Below, in pieces: positions 6,998-15,313 of a stretch of 64,000 nt of DNA (positions are counted from its first letter, which is position 1; each line of letters starts with the position of its first letter). The notes below the pieces were generated by a model, which had not been told where the DNA came from, made no database searches, and saw nothing but the letters and a program-made list of their open reading frames with translations. The translations under genes and the position numbers were made by a program. The DNA lies in contig JAFCGF010000008.1 of NCBI GenBank assembly GCA_017608295.1, positions 1 through 64,000 on the forward strand, written 5' to 3'. Source of the stretch: Candidatus Woesearchaeota archaeon. Lineage in GTDB: Archaea; Nanoarchaeota; Nanoarchaeia; Woesearchaeales; JAGVZT01.

Positions 6998-7115
6998 GTA
7001 GCGAGCAACCGACACGGCACCAGCCCGAAGGTCAATACCGCGGACCTCTATACCCACCGAAGTGAATAAGGAAGCTCGTCAACCAGTTTCCCGTTTGACA
7101 TCAATTACTCGCTAC
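6998..7115 (-). ncRNA. Structured 118-nt RNA, family unknown
   Basis: The ends pair perfectly (GTAGCGAG at the 5' end, CTCGCTAC at the 3' end). Inside are GTCAA-a-CGG-GAAA-CTG-g-TTGAC (a GNRA tetraloop), CAC-TTCG-GTG (a UUCG tetraloop with C-G closing pair) and AGGTC/GACCT. A TATA box TTTTTAAA (7136-7143) is centred 24-25 bases before the 5' end, and a T-tract follows the 3' end. These polarity signals all select the minus strand. It lies just downstream of the primase gene. It is not a tRNA or 5S rRNA by sequence. Confidence 0.65.
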
Positions 7116-7135
7116 ATAGAAGGGTATTGTCTGCC

Positions 7136-7143
7136 TTTAAAAA
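7136..7143 (-). promoter_or_regulatory. TATA box of the structured RNA
   Basis: TTTTTAAA on the minus strand, centred about 25 bases upstream of the first base of the terminal helix of the RNA, in the 3' untranslated region of the primase gene. Confidence 0.5.
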
Positions 7144-7165
7144 CCCTTCGGGGAGATTGTTGAAT

Positions 7166-8227
7166 TCACATTCCACCTGCTGTTGCGTAAGTCCTCTTTC
7201 GGTACTCATTCGGTGCCTTCGTCCATTTTCCTATCCTCGCCTTGCGCAGGATGGAATCAATCTGCTCGAAGGTGAATCCGTAGTAGACCAGCTTGCACAC
7301 CAGACTCTGCTCGCGGCCTGAGCGGGACTGGTCGCGCAACCCACGGATTGGTGTCTTACCGTAGAAAAGGTTGGCAAGCTTGCCGTCCTTTTCGAGAAGA
7401 TGCCTGAAGTCGGTCAGAGGGCGGGTTTGTTGTGATTGAGTACACATCCTGCTAAGAGTCTGCTGTTCTTCTACTCCTGGCAGCGCTTCTTCGCGCCAGG
7501 CGTCCGGCAGTTGCACAGCTCGGTAGCTCTGCGGGTATGCCACGTTCCTGGCATACTTGCAGAGAGGATATTCGTTCAGAGACTCGAGTCCGATGAGGGG
7601 AATCATGGTGCAGTAGTGCTTATAGTCAGCTTTGCCCAGGCGGCGCTTGTCCGCGTTGGGACCTCCGACCTCGCGGACCTTCCTGCGGATGCTCAGGGTT
7701 GATGGCATATCGCAGCCCGGCTTTGTTGATGACTTTGAATTGGGCAGGTCAGCTTGTTTCACCAGATGACGCAGCAGTGCTTTGCGGTGCGCCTCGCTTG
7801 TGATGCCTTTGACGAAGGCTCTTATGTGGAGGCCTGAGCCACTTGCACTCACATATATTCTTTCTTCCGGCAACTGTGAGCACAGCACTCTGATGAGTCT
7901 GAGTGCGCAGTCTCTCAGGTCAGGCCATTGCTGATGAACCCAGGATAGTGCCTTGAACTCGGGGCTGTCAGTCTCAAGGTCGAACCACAACTCCTGTATG
8001 CCTGTTTCGTTCATGTCGAAGTCGAGGCGCAAGCGACCAATGGAGCGGGTGGTCAGCTGAGAGGCTCGGGTGAGGAATGTGTCGGCCCAGCTCCTATTCG
8101 AGTTCAGAAAGAGCGGTCGGTCTACCTTGAAGGTGTGCTCCAGGTTGTGGAGTAATTGCTTCTGCGGCGCGACCATCCCATGTACATATGATGGGCGGGA
8201 CGCTGTGCTGTAGCTGTTGTGTCTCAT
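7166..8227 (-). CDS. Archaeo-eukaryotic-type primase with PriCT-like C terminus
   Basis: A 353-residue protein. Motif I is WFDLETD (D83, E85), motif II is SASGSGLHIRAF (SGxGxH, His134), and motif III is probably the segment D173 to VREVGG, as in AEP primase/polymerases. Residues about 315-353 (FEQIDSILRKA, then KW-x5-YRKRTYATA) match the PriCT domain that often follows such primases. The start at 8227 follows GGAGGTGAT; the longer frame upstream has no support. It likely primes replication of the integrated or circular element. Confidence 0.75.
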   Translation of the reverse strand: MRHNSYSTASRPSYVHGMVAPQKQLLHNLEHTFKVDRPLFLNSNRSWADTFLTRASQLTTRSIGRLRLDFDMNETGIQELWFDLETDSPEFKALSWVHQQWPDLRDCALRLIRVLCSQLPEERIYVSASGSGLHIRAFVKGITSEAHRKALLRHLVKQADLPNSKSSTKPGCDMPSTLSIRRKVREVGGPNADKRRLGKADYKHYCTMIPLIGLESLNEYPLCKYARNVAYPQSYRAVQLPDAWREEALPGVEEQQTLSRMCTQSQQTRPLTDFRHLLEKDGKLANLFYGKTPIRGLRDQSRSGREQSLVCKLVYYGFTFEQIDSILRKARIGKWTKAPNEYRKRTYATAGGM

Positions 8228-8299
8228 TCTATCACCTCCGGAAATCTTTCGGTCAAAAAAACGAAAAGGCTTATGATTTGAAGTGGGTGAAGACTGAAC

Positions 8300-8602
8300 A
8301 TGAATGTTGGACGGAATCACTTTGATAATCCGATACTGATAGGTGACGGCTACCTGTGCCCCACTGGTGGTGTGTATCTGATACTCTGCCGGAGGAATGG
8401 GAAGAAGCTTGAGCCAGTGTATGTCAGTGAAGTGGGGGGACTGAGAAGAAAGATAGGACCTCAGCACAGGATGTTGCAGGAAGTTCAGCGGAATTATAAG
8501 CACCCCCTCGTGGCATCCCACCCCCTGCCCATGTGCACAAAGAAGCAGAGAGAAAGGAGAGCACAGGGCATTAGGAGTTTCTTGAGTCTGGGGAACAGCT
8601 AA
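8300..8602 (+). CDS. Small protein, possible degenerate GIY-YIG domain
   Basis: A 100-residue protein. GGVYLIL (about 23-29) then PVYVSE, LRRKI and a His resemble the GIY...YIG...R...H layout, but YIG is YVS and the catalytic Glu is not visible. The C terminus is basic (KKQRERRAQGIRSF). GGTGA lies 11 bases upstream of the ATG. It is divergent from the primase. Function is uncertain. Confidence 0.4.
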   Translation: MNVGRNHFDNPILIGDGYLCPTGGVYLILCRRNGKKLEPVYVSEVGGLRRKIGPQHRMLQEVQRNYKHPLVASHPLPMCTKKQRERRAQGIRSFLSLGNS

Positions 8603-8708
8603 AAAAGAGAGAATTTGAGAAGGTATTATATGGAGAGCTTTTAGGTGTGAAAAACCGCCCTCCTTGGTGTATTCAAGCGTTTCAGGTGGTCGGCTAGGGG
8701 TGCAAAAA

Positions 8709-11636
8709 TCAGCCAAAATACACACCTAGCGCTTTCTTTATGTCCCCCTTAGAACAGACGCGACCATACTTAGCATAAGTACGTTTGAGGTTCCTGCGCG
8801 TCACTACAAACGTCCAGTTTCTGCTATACTTTTTGTCTAGTTCGACGACCTTCTGCAGGAATGCCTCCTTGTCAGACTTCAGCCACGAACCGGTCTCAAT
8901 CTCAAGCGCGACTTTCTTTCCATCTTTCGCTGTGAATACAATGTCGGGACCGCGGGTCTCGTAGAGCTTGACTTTCTTGGTCTTTGTGCGTAGGTAGTCA
9001 GCGATGAGATGCACTAGGAAAAAGTGTTCGGGGCTCTCATGCTCAGAGCCTTTGAGCAGCCATGCCTTCGGTCCGGGTGAGTCAATGCCAACGAAGGTGT
9101 GCTTAGTGTAACCGTTGCTCAACAGGAACTTCACTTCATCCTTTGTCAATTCACTGACAGGGTAAAGCTGCTTGTCAAGGTCCACCTTTATTTCAACAGT
9201 TTCCCGCTTGCCGATTGGCAGCTCCTTCTTCTCAAGCTTTGTATCAATCAGTTCCTTTTCCTTGTCACTTGCGACAATCTGCAGCTCTGTATGGTCGTTC
9301 TCCATAAGCAGCAGGCCTTCACCTATCTGCGCTGTGAGCAGCTTGTCCTTTTCTGTGCCGCTGAGGTTGAAGGTCTTTACCACTTCCTCAATCACAGCGG
9401 CTTTCTGCCGCAACAGGATTGTGTATGAGGTATTGGATAGCACCGCTTGCCCTGCATGGCTCCGCAGGAGATCTGCCACGTCTTGCGTGATGAGCAGGAG
9501 TCCGAGGTCGAACTTCCTACAGGTCTTGACAATCTCGAAGAGGTAGGTTGAATCTTCTGCCCTGCCGAGCAGCGACCAGGCCTCGTCAACCACGAGCATT
9601 TTCTTTCCCTCATCGGATTTCATCTTGAGATAGACAAAATCCAGGATAAGGAACATCAGCACCGGCTTTACCTGCCGGGGCATCTCGCCAATATTGAAGC
9701 ACACAAACTGATTGTCGAAGTTGAGCTTTGTCTGCCTGTTGAGGAAACTGAACACGCCACTGACATACATGGACAGGCGGTTGATGAGCGAGCGGTAGGT
9801 CGGCTTCTCTATTGTGGTGACATACTTCAGCGAGCCCTCGAGTTCCCTGAGAAGGTCACCGAGAATTGGAGGCGTGCGTCCCCATGTCTCCGGGTCGCTG
9901 GTGATGCCTACCTTCCCGTAGACTTGCGTGAGGGCTCTGTCCAGCACTGCCTTCTGGATTTCGCTCAGTTCGCCCAGCATGACGGGAAGCAGGTCCATCA
10001 GAGCCAGGCGCTTCTCTGCATACGGGTGACCCATCAGGTCGAGGGGGTTGATGATGGTTTCTGAAGTTCGGGAGAGCGTTATCAGCTGACCATCAAAGTG
10101 TTCTACCAGCGGCGAATATTCTCCTTGGGGGTCGATGACCAGCACCTTAGTTCCTGTGAGCAGTTGACGCATGATGAACAGCTTTGCGAGGAATGACTTG
10201 CCTGCCCCGCTTGACGCGAGAATCAAACCGTTTGGATTGGTAAGCGAGAAGATGTCGCGGATGAGCGGCACCTGTGTCTTGCTCAAACCGAGCCACACGC
10301 CGTTCTCATCCACTTGCAGGAAACGCGAGGTAAAGGGAAAGAAGGCACTCAATGGTTTTGTCGTTATACTGCGCTGCTGCTTGAGGGCATTGATGCCAAA
10401 AGGAAGGGTACTCTGCACGCCCTGTGCCATGCGGAAAGTAGCCTGTCTCGGAAGGATAAGCAAGGCGTTGAGTTCAGCCTTAAGCGTGCTCGTCAGGAGT
10501 GCCAGCTCTTCCTCTGAGCGGGCCTTAGCGTTGATGTAGAGAGATATCTTAAAGAGCTTCTCCTGGCCCTTCTGCAGGCTCTCAAGGACGCCGAGTGTGT
10601 CCCTGTGCTGTATCTCAAGCGAGGGTGTGAGGATGCTCCTCTGTTCTGCTGCGAAGAGGTCTGCCCTCTGTTTCTGTAGCTCGCGGTTGAGCATGACCAT
10701 CGTGTTCTCTATGGGGTGCGGCTCGATGTGGATGCTCAGGTCGAAGTCTCCAGGAAGAGTGACGAGCCTGTCGAGAAACCCTGCCTCAACTGCGCGAGGG
10801 TAGCCATGGGTGTAGAGGACACAGGAGAACACATCGTCCATCTGCAGCATGTCCATCTGGTTCACCACATTATTGGGATAGCGGGCAGTGGACAGGCAGA
10901 GGAATTGTGCAAGCACAGCAGGATACTCTTCATTTGAGAGCAGCTCTGCCTCAATGTCCATGCCTGCGAGCTGAGACTTGCAAATCTCCACCAAGATGTC
11001 AAGGTTTTTCCCAGGCTGCTCAGGTATCACCATGTAGAAGATGCGGTTGAGCACACTCCGCTCCTTCACGACTTCTTTTAGGTATTGCTTGTAATCATCG
11101 AATCTTTCCTGGTAGTTTTCTGCGCGCTTCTCCAAGGCGTTGAGATAGGTGTCAAGGTTCAGCGTGTCAGTCCCCATCACTATCTGGATGGGGAAATCAA
11201 GGGAGTTGAGGAAGCGCTGGAAGCCGGTGATGATTGCATTTTGCGCCTCAAGGTTCTTGATGGCGAAGTTGATTGGCGATATTTTCAGGACTGCTATTCT
11301 GCGCTTGCTCCCTTTCTCGCCGATGTGGATGCAACCCTCACTTGCCGACAGCGGAAGAAATTTCTTCATCTCGGGCTCTCCCGCCTTGAACTCTCGCAGG
11401 CGCCACCAGCCGACAATAATCTTCAGCCAGCCAAGGGCATCAAGGAACATGAACGCCACACTCAGCAGGGTGAGGATGGCAACAATGGCAATCTTCAGGG
11501 GAAGGAAGAGCTGTGTCTTCATCATCAGGAAAAGCGCCGGAACCCCAAAGAGCAGAGCCCAAGCTAGTTGAGGCAACGTCAGTCCGAAGACGATGCGCTC
11601 CTGATATTGCAGTTCTGTTGGTATTTCGTATGACAT
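8709..11636 (-). CDS. VirB4/TraC-type conjugation ATPase with PrgI-like N terminus and C-terminal nuclease-like domain
   Basis: A 975-residue protein. Residues 1-80 carry two membrane helices after YEIPTELQYQERIVFGLT, as in PrgI-family proteins usually encoded separately. A VirB4 core follows, with Walker A ASSGAGKS near residue 475 and Walker B MLVVDEAW near 680. The last 130 residues are not VirB4: GPDIVF followed by VALEIETGS has the D...ExE layout of a PD-(D/E)XK fold. The start at 11636 is chosen for GAGGT upstream. It should power DNA or protein transfer through the membrane complex encoded at 12199-14874. Confidence 0.85.
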   Translation of the reverse strand: MSYEIPTELQYQERIVFGLTLPQLAWALLFGVPALFLMMKTQLFLPLKIAIVAILTLLSVAFMFLDALGWLKIIVGWWRLREFKAGEPEMKKFLPLSASEGCIHIGEKGSKRRIAVLKISPINFAIKNLEAQNAIITGFQRFLNSLDFPIQIVMGTDTLNLDTYLNALEKRAENYQERFDDYKQYLKEVVKERSVLNRIFYMVIPEQPGKNLDILVEICKSQLAGMDIEAELLSNEEYPAVLAQFLCLSTARYPNNVVNQMDMLQMDDVFSCVLYTHGYPRAVEAGFLDRLVTLPGDFDLSIHIEPHPIENTMVMLNRELQKQRADLFAAEQRSILTPSLEIQHRDTLGVLESLQKGQEKLFKISLYINAKARSEEELALLTSTLKAELNALLILPRQATFRMAQGVQSTLPFGINALKQQRSITTKPLSAFFPFTSRFLQVDENGVWLGLSKTQVPLIRDIFSLTNPNGLILASSGAGKSFLAKLFIMRQLLTGTKVLVIDPQGEYSPLVEHFDGQLITLSRTSETIINPLDLMGHPYAEKRLALMDLLPVMLGELSEIQKAVLDRALTQVYGKVGITSDPETWGRTPPILGDLLRELEGSLKYVTTIEKPTYRSLINRLSMYVSGVFSFLNRQTKLNFDNQFVCFNIGEMPRQVKPVLMFLILDFVYLKMKSDEGKKMLVVDEAWSLLGRAEDSTYLFEIVKTCRKFDLGLLLITQDVADLLRSHAGQAVLSNTSYTILLRQKAAVIEEVVKTFNLSGTEKDKLLTAQIGEGLLLMENDHTELQIVASDKEKELIDTKLEKKELPIGKRETVEIKVDLDKQLYPVSELTKDEVKFLLSNGYTKHTFVGIDSPGPKAWLLKGSEHESPEHFFLVHLIADYLRTKTKKVKLYETRGPDIVFTAKDGKKVALEIETGSWLKSDKEAFLQKVVELDKKYSRNWTFVVTRRNLKRTYAKYGRVCSKGDIKKALGVYFG

Positions 11637-11683
11637 AAGCGTGACCTCACAAAACATATAAGCAGAAAGAATCTTGATATTTG

Positions 11684-12118
11684 ATGCATAGGAAAATGAA
11701 GCGCATCATGCAGAAATATAATTCTGATTGTGGCATAGCTTGTATAGCCATGCTTACAGGGAGAAACTACAGTGCAGTGAAGAGAGCACTTGAAGGACCA
11801 ACCTTGGACATATTTGAACCGAAGACAACTCGCGATTTGGCACTTCAGGAAACTTATTTGAGGTTTGCTCTTTTGTATTTCAAAATCCGTTTAGGAAGAT
11901 GGATTGAACCAAATGAAACACAGAAGGCCTCAAATAAAACCTGGGAAAAGTTAATCAATGATAAGCAAAGGGCGATTGTGATGATTAAGAAAGGAAAAAA
12001 GTCCCATTGGGTAGTCTTTGATAGAACAGGAGTTCGTGACCCATGGAAAGGAATAATTAGTGATTTTCGTACTGATTTTGCCCGCATGAGAATTGAGGGT
12101 TATGCTTGTGTGAAGTGA
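11684..12118 (+). CDS. C39-like cysteine peptidase family protein
   Basis: A 144-residue protein. The N-terminal QKYNSDCGIACIAMLTG is the active-site Cys segment of the peptidase C39/papain-like fold, and KKSHWVVFD...VRDP supplies the His and a later Asp. The size fits a bare peptidase domain. ATATAAG (about 11657) is 26 bases upstream, so it is leaderless. It is divergent from VirB4. It could process a pilin or peptide of the transfer system, but that is inference. Confidence 0.65.
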   Translation: MHRKMKRIMQKYNSDCGIACIAMLTGRNYSAVKRALEGPTLDIFEPKTTRDLALQETYLRFALLYFKIRLGRWIEPNETQKASNKTWEKLINDKQRAIVMIKKGKKSHWVVFDRTGVRDPWKGIISDFRTDFARMRIEGYACVK

Positions 12119-12124
12119 AAATAA

Positions 12125-12195
12125 AATCCGGACCGTTACCCGGTAAAGTGGTGTACCACACCCCGAGTTATCGCCTCGGGACGCTGGGATGGATT
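12125..12195 (-). ncRNA. Four-way-junction RNA element after the transfer operon
   Basis: AATCC/GGATT closes a domain holding three hairpins: 12132-12144 (ACCG/CGGT), 12148-12159 (GTGGT/ACCAC) and 12162-12180 (CCCGAG/CTCGGG, 7-base loop). On the minus strand the closing helix is followed by TTATTTT. It lies 4 bases past the stop of the VirB6-like gene and between convergent genes. It may be a terminator, a 3'-end stabiliser or a tRNA-like structure. It lacks tRNA consensus bases. Confidence 0.45.
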
Positions 12196-12198
12196 CCG

Positions 12199-13029
12199 CT
12201 AAATCATCATTTTCAGTGAACTCGTGACGCTCTGGGAGAAGTTAATGTCCATCAGCGACATAGCGCTCTTGAGGGTGCTGAACACCCACATGCCAATCAG
12301 TGTGAAATCAACGAGGATGAAAGCAGCTATCATCAGCATGAGCTTGTTCAGGATGAATATGTCCAGCGTGAGGAGTTTTGATGCTATGAGAAGCATGATG
12401 CTCGCAAAGAATGTCATGAAGATGGCAACTCCACAGAGGGAGAGCATGAGCTTACCCAATGAGCGGAGTGGTGGGAGGAAGTAAAGGAACAGGCCGATAG
12501 GGAAGAACAGCACGCCTGCGACGACGATGATGTAGCGCAGCACCAAGAGCAGCGCGGTGAAGAGCAGCACCACAGCATAGGTTATTGTCATCATAAGCGA
12601 CAGGCCGATTTCGGGGAAAATGTCTGCAGTCAGCCTGAAGAAGTCCGGGGGTATCAATGAGAACACACCAGCAGTCATCAGGGCGCCAATCTCGATAATC
12701 AGCTGGTAGAGCCAGAAGCTCGACTGCACAGCGACCATCATCATGAGGATGTTCTTGAGCCAGGTCTTGGCAGTCTCCTTGCGCGAGACGTCGAAGCCGG
12801 CCATGATGAAGTTGAATCCTGCATACAGGAACGCTAGCCCATAAAACATCCCGATAACCGAGACAATGACTAGCCACAGTGATTTGAAGCCCGAAACGTT
12901 CACTGGCTCTGTGAACAGCTTCTGGACAAGTGAGAGCATCGGCTCCAAGGGCGCGTTGAATATGTCGAGGAAGAAATTCACGAATGATTCAGGCAGGCAT
13001 TCCCCCAAATTTACTAGGCTGCATCCCAT
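12199..13029 (-). CDS. VirB6/TrbL-like polytopic membrane protein
   Basis: A 276-residue protein with about six to seven membrane helices. It includes LFLYFLPPLRSLGKLMLSLCGVAIF, a pattern typical of TrbL/VirB6 channel components. The start at 13029 (MGCSLVNLGECLP) overlaps the end of the upstream surface-protein gene by 16 bases. It is the last gene of a tightly coupled operon and likely forms the inner-membrane pore of the transfer apparatus. Confidence 0.7.
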   Translation of the reverse strand: MGCSLVNLGECLPESFVNFFLDIFNAPLEPMLSLVQKLFTEPVNVSGFKSLWLVIVSVIGMFYGLAFLYAGFNFIMAGFDVSRKETAKTWLKNILMMMVAVQSSFWLYQLIIEIGALMTAGVFSLIPPDFFRLTADIFPEIGLSLMMTITYAVVLLFTALLLVLRYIIVVAGVLFFPIGLFLYFLPPLRSLGKLMLSLCGVAIFMTFFASIMLLIASKLLTLDIFILNKLMLMIAAFILVDFTLIGMWVFSTLKSAMSLMDINFSQSVTSSLKMMI

Positions 13030-14378
13030 AATCCTCGCCTCCGTGCCCAGTTCCGGACACCCGAAAAGGTAGCTCCAACCATGAGCATGAGCATGAGAAT
13101 CTTGACAAGGACGCGCCACAGCTCAGGATTGACGACGCCGATGGTCACAGAATCATGTTGTCCTGTAGTAAAACCGGTGATGCGGTTGAAATCAGGCACT
13201 GCCTTGAGTGAGAACCCTTCTCCCTCTGGGTCGCCGTGCATCTGCCCACCATAGTCGAGCGTCACATCCTCATCAGTTCCTGTGACCGTAACGTCGATGG
13301 TTTCTCCCGCCTTGTAGAAGATTTTGTCAGTCGAGACCCTGAGTCGCGGACCTGTGTATTCAGTCAAACATGGGAACTGTTGAGAGCCAAAGTGGGCCAC
13401 CACTTCCAGCTCGCACTCCTGGCCTGCAACAAGGAGCATGGTGATGTCATCTTCAGTTTCCTCCGGCGTGGCCGTCACTGTCAATGTCTCGAAAGGAGGT
13501 TCACTGACTACGCTTGAATACACAGTAGCTTGCACTGCATTAAGGTCATCTCCAACCTTCAGATACGTGTTTGCTGTCTCATCTGGTGAGAATACTACTT
13601 TCACTGTGCCGCTGTATTGATCTATTGGTGTGAATGTAGCCGTTGGCAGATATGAATAGAGCTTCGCATCAAGCGAGTCAGTAACAAGGACAGAGTTATG
13701 CCATGTCTCCGAGGACTCATACTTGCAGTTTGGGCACCAGCTCAAGCAATAGCGCCAGCAGCTCCAGAGTCCGCAGCCAGTCTTCCACAGGCAGCAATAA
13801 GGGTAGTTTTTGTATCTGTCAACATAAGTAGTCTGGCTCACGCTGAGCTGGGCTGTAAAGGTAGCGTCTCCACTGCCCGTGTACACGACCTCGGAACCTG
13901 TTCCTTGTTGCACGCCGTTGATAAGAAGGGAAACTGCCGCGCTGACTGGTTGGGGGCGATAAACAGTGGAGCAGTCTCCCGAAAGGGTGCCTGCGTGTGG
14001 GACTATATTATAATCAGAAGCGAGCAGGGCGGTGCCCTCTCCCGAGTGGTAGAGGGCGTCCCGCTCCTGCAGGGAGGGATGAAGGCCGAGAAGCTCAACC
14101 CACGCATTGTGGATTGAGCCCTGGGACTTGGTGTCCGGGGGAGAAGTCTCTTCATCCAGAATCATCCTGTTCCAGGCAAGGGCAGACTCGTGGTTCGGCT
14201 TCCAACTGTCACCTGCGAGGAGAGCGCCAAGAGTCTCGCGCTTCTCCTCATTGTCCAGGCCGCTTGCCATGACCGCGTCGCAGTCTCCTTGAGAGGATCC
14301 TGCGCGCGAGCACAGCGAAGCGTAAGAGACAGGTATGGTCATTGCCATCACCACAAGTGCCACAAGCCAGAGCCTCAT
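13014..14378 (-). CDS. Secreted, membrane-anchored surface protein of the transfer operon
   Basis: A 454-residue protein with an N-terminal signal peptide (to about SYASLC, residue 23), a long beta-rich exterior with a Cys/Trp cluster (CCLWKTGCGLWSCWRYC, about 195-211), an Ig-like segment (FYKAGETIDVTVTGTDEDV) and a C-terminal membrane helix (LVKILMLMLMVGATF). The ATG overlaps the pilin stop codon (ATGA). It may be an adhesin or channel component of the element. No named family recognised. Confidence 0.6.
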   Translation of the reverse strand: MRLWLVALVVMAMTIPVSYASLCSRAGSSQGDCDAVMASGLDNEEKRETLGALLAGDSWKPNHESALAWNRMILDEETSPPDTKSQGSIHNAWVELLGLHPSLQERDALYHSGEGTALLASDYNIVPHAGTLSGDCSTVYRPQPVSAAVSLLINGVQQGTGSEVVYTGSGDATFTAQLSVSQTTYVDRYKNYPYCCLWKTGCGLWSCWRYCLSWCPNCKYESSETWHNSVLVTDSLDAKLYSYLPTATFTPIDQYSGTVKVVFSPDETANTYLKVGDDLNAVQATVYSSVVSEPPFETLTVTATPEETEDDITMLLVAGQECELEVVAHFGSQQFPCLTEYTGPRLRVSTDKIFYKAGETIDVTVTGTDEDVTLDYGGQMHGDPEGEGFSLKAVPDFNRITGFTTGQHDSVTIGVVNPELWRVLVKILMLMLMVGATFSGVRNWARRRGLWDAA

Positions 14379-14704
14379 GTGAGCAGCCCTATCAGTGTGG
14401 GGGTAGCCCAGATGACCACAAGGCCCATGAACACATAGCCCACCCAGGACTTGCTCTGGTCTCTTCGCTGTACATTGTTCGCTGAGAACATGTACATGAT
14501 GCCCGCAATTGCTAGGGCCAATGCGCCAACTACTGCCGCTGCATACTTGACCAACTTATATATGGTCATCACTGGCGTCAGTATCTCATCGAACGCATCT
14601 TGCTCGCCCGATGTTGGGTCGTCCTCCAGCTGCGCCTGAGCTGCCATAGAATAAACAGGCAACAATATCAGAGGCAGCAGGATAAATGCTAACCACTTCT
14701 TCAT
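14375..14704 (-). CDS. VirB2/TrbC-like pilin
   Basis: A 109-residue protein with a signal peptide ending near AAQAQ, a short acidic spacer, then two membrane helices (YAAAVVGALALAIAGIMYMF and WVGYVFMGLVVIWATPTLIGLL) separated by a basic loop. This is the VirB2/TrbC arrangement. GGAGGTGAT upstream lies in the end of the previous gene, and start and stop overlap by ATGA on both sides. It likely makes the transfer pilus or a structural membrane subunit. Confidence 0.7.
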   Translation of the reverse strand: MKKWLAFILLPLILLPVYSMAAQAQLEDDPTSGEQDAFDEILTPVMTIYKLVKYAAAVVGALALAIAGIMYMFSANNVQRRDQSKSWVGYVFMGLVVIWATPTLIGLLT

Positions 14705-14874
14705 TCCAAATCACCTCCGTCGTCTAGCTGTCGTTTTATGTGCTGTAAGCGGAACCAATCCAGCACTAAATCCAGAATCCTGTCATGGTTCCTGTAACGC
14801 CACGAGAAGAACTTCTGGCACGGCTGGCACAGTTCCGTTGGGTTTGTTTCCGTTCCGCATACGATGCACGCCAT
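14701..14874 (-). CDS. Small zinc-binding protein heading the transfer operon
   Basis: A 57-residue protein with CIVC (3-6) and CQPC (16-19), a compact treble-clef or zinc-knuckle-like site, then a helical basic/acidic tail. The stop overlaps the pilin start (ATGA) and supplies its RBS (GGAGGTGAT). It is the first gene of the pilin, surface protein and VirB6 operon. It may be a regulator of the operon or an assembly factor. Confidence 0.6.
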   Translation of the reverse strand: MACIVCGTETNPTELCQPCQKFFSWRYRNHDRILDLVLDWFRLQHIKRQLDDGGDLE

Positions 14875-15021
14875 ACAAAGAAGAGTATCAAGAAAAGGAT
14901 AAAAGGAGTCGGACTAAAATCTGCTGAGGATTTTATGTAAATTCTGCTAATGAGATTTGAAAAAACTTCAGCATTTTTTCCACCGAGATTACTTAAGTGT
15001 TGGTGCCGGTTTCAATAAAGT

Positions 15022-15195
15022 ATGGAAGCAATCCAACCCCCTTCAAATGATACTTCCGAAGATTCCATTTTGGCAATTGTCGACGCTGAACTGCCCCTCT
15101 GGGTGAGGATTGTGCAAGAGTGCAGGGAAAAACTTAAATCTGATAATGCTTCTGCTGACAGCGAGTCCGACCCGTTCGCGGAACTCAGTGTTTGA
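15022..15195 (+). CDS. Small acidic protein upstream of the integrase
   Basis: A 57-residue frame, MEAIQPPSNDTSEDSIL at the start, one probable helix (ELPLWVRIVQECREKLK) and an Asp/Ser-rich end. CTTAAGTG about 28 bases upstream could be its TATA box. No family recognised. It could be a small regulator or excision factor by position only. Confidence 0.4.
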   Translation: MEAIQPPSNDTSEDSILAIVDAELPLWVRIVQECREKLKSDNASADSESDPFAELSV

Positions 15196-15313
15196 CGGCA
15201 AACATAATTCTTTCACGTGCCCAAAACAGGTGAAGTCCCTCCAGGCCCACTTACCCGTTAGTTCGATGGGACCGAATACAACCCTTATATGGGGGGCGGA
15301 GGTTCGGTCGAAC

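Noticed and set aside
6998..7115. 5S rRNA or tRNA identity for the 118-nt RNA
   Set aside because: Length fits 5S rRNA, but the conserved CCGAAC and loop sequences are missing, and no tRNA T-arm is present.
7100..7330. A 64-codon frame on the plus strand at 7127-7321 opposite the primase
   Set aside because: It is the antisense of the primase 3' end and of the RNA promoter, with no start signal.
8228..8725. Primase extended to 519 residues
   Set aside because: The extra frame overlaps the GIY-YIG-like gene antisense; GGAGGTGAT selects 8227.
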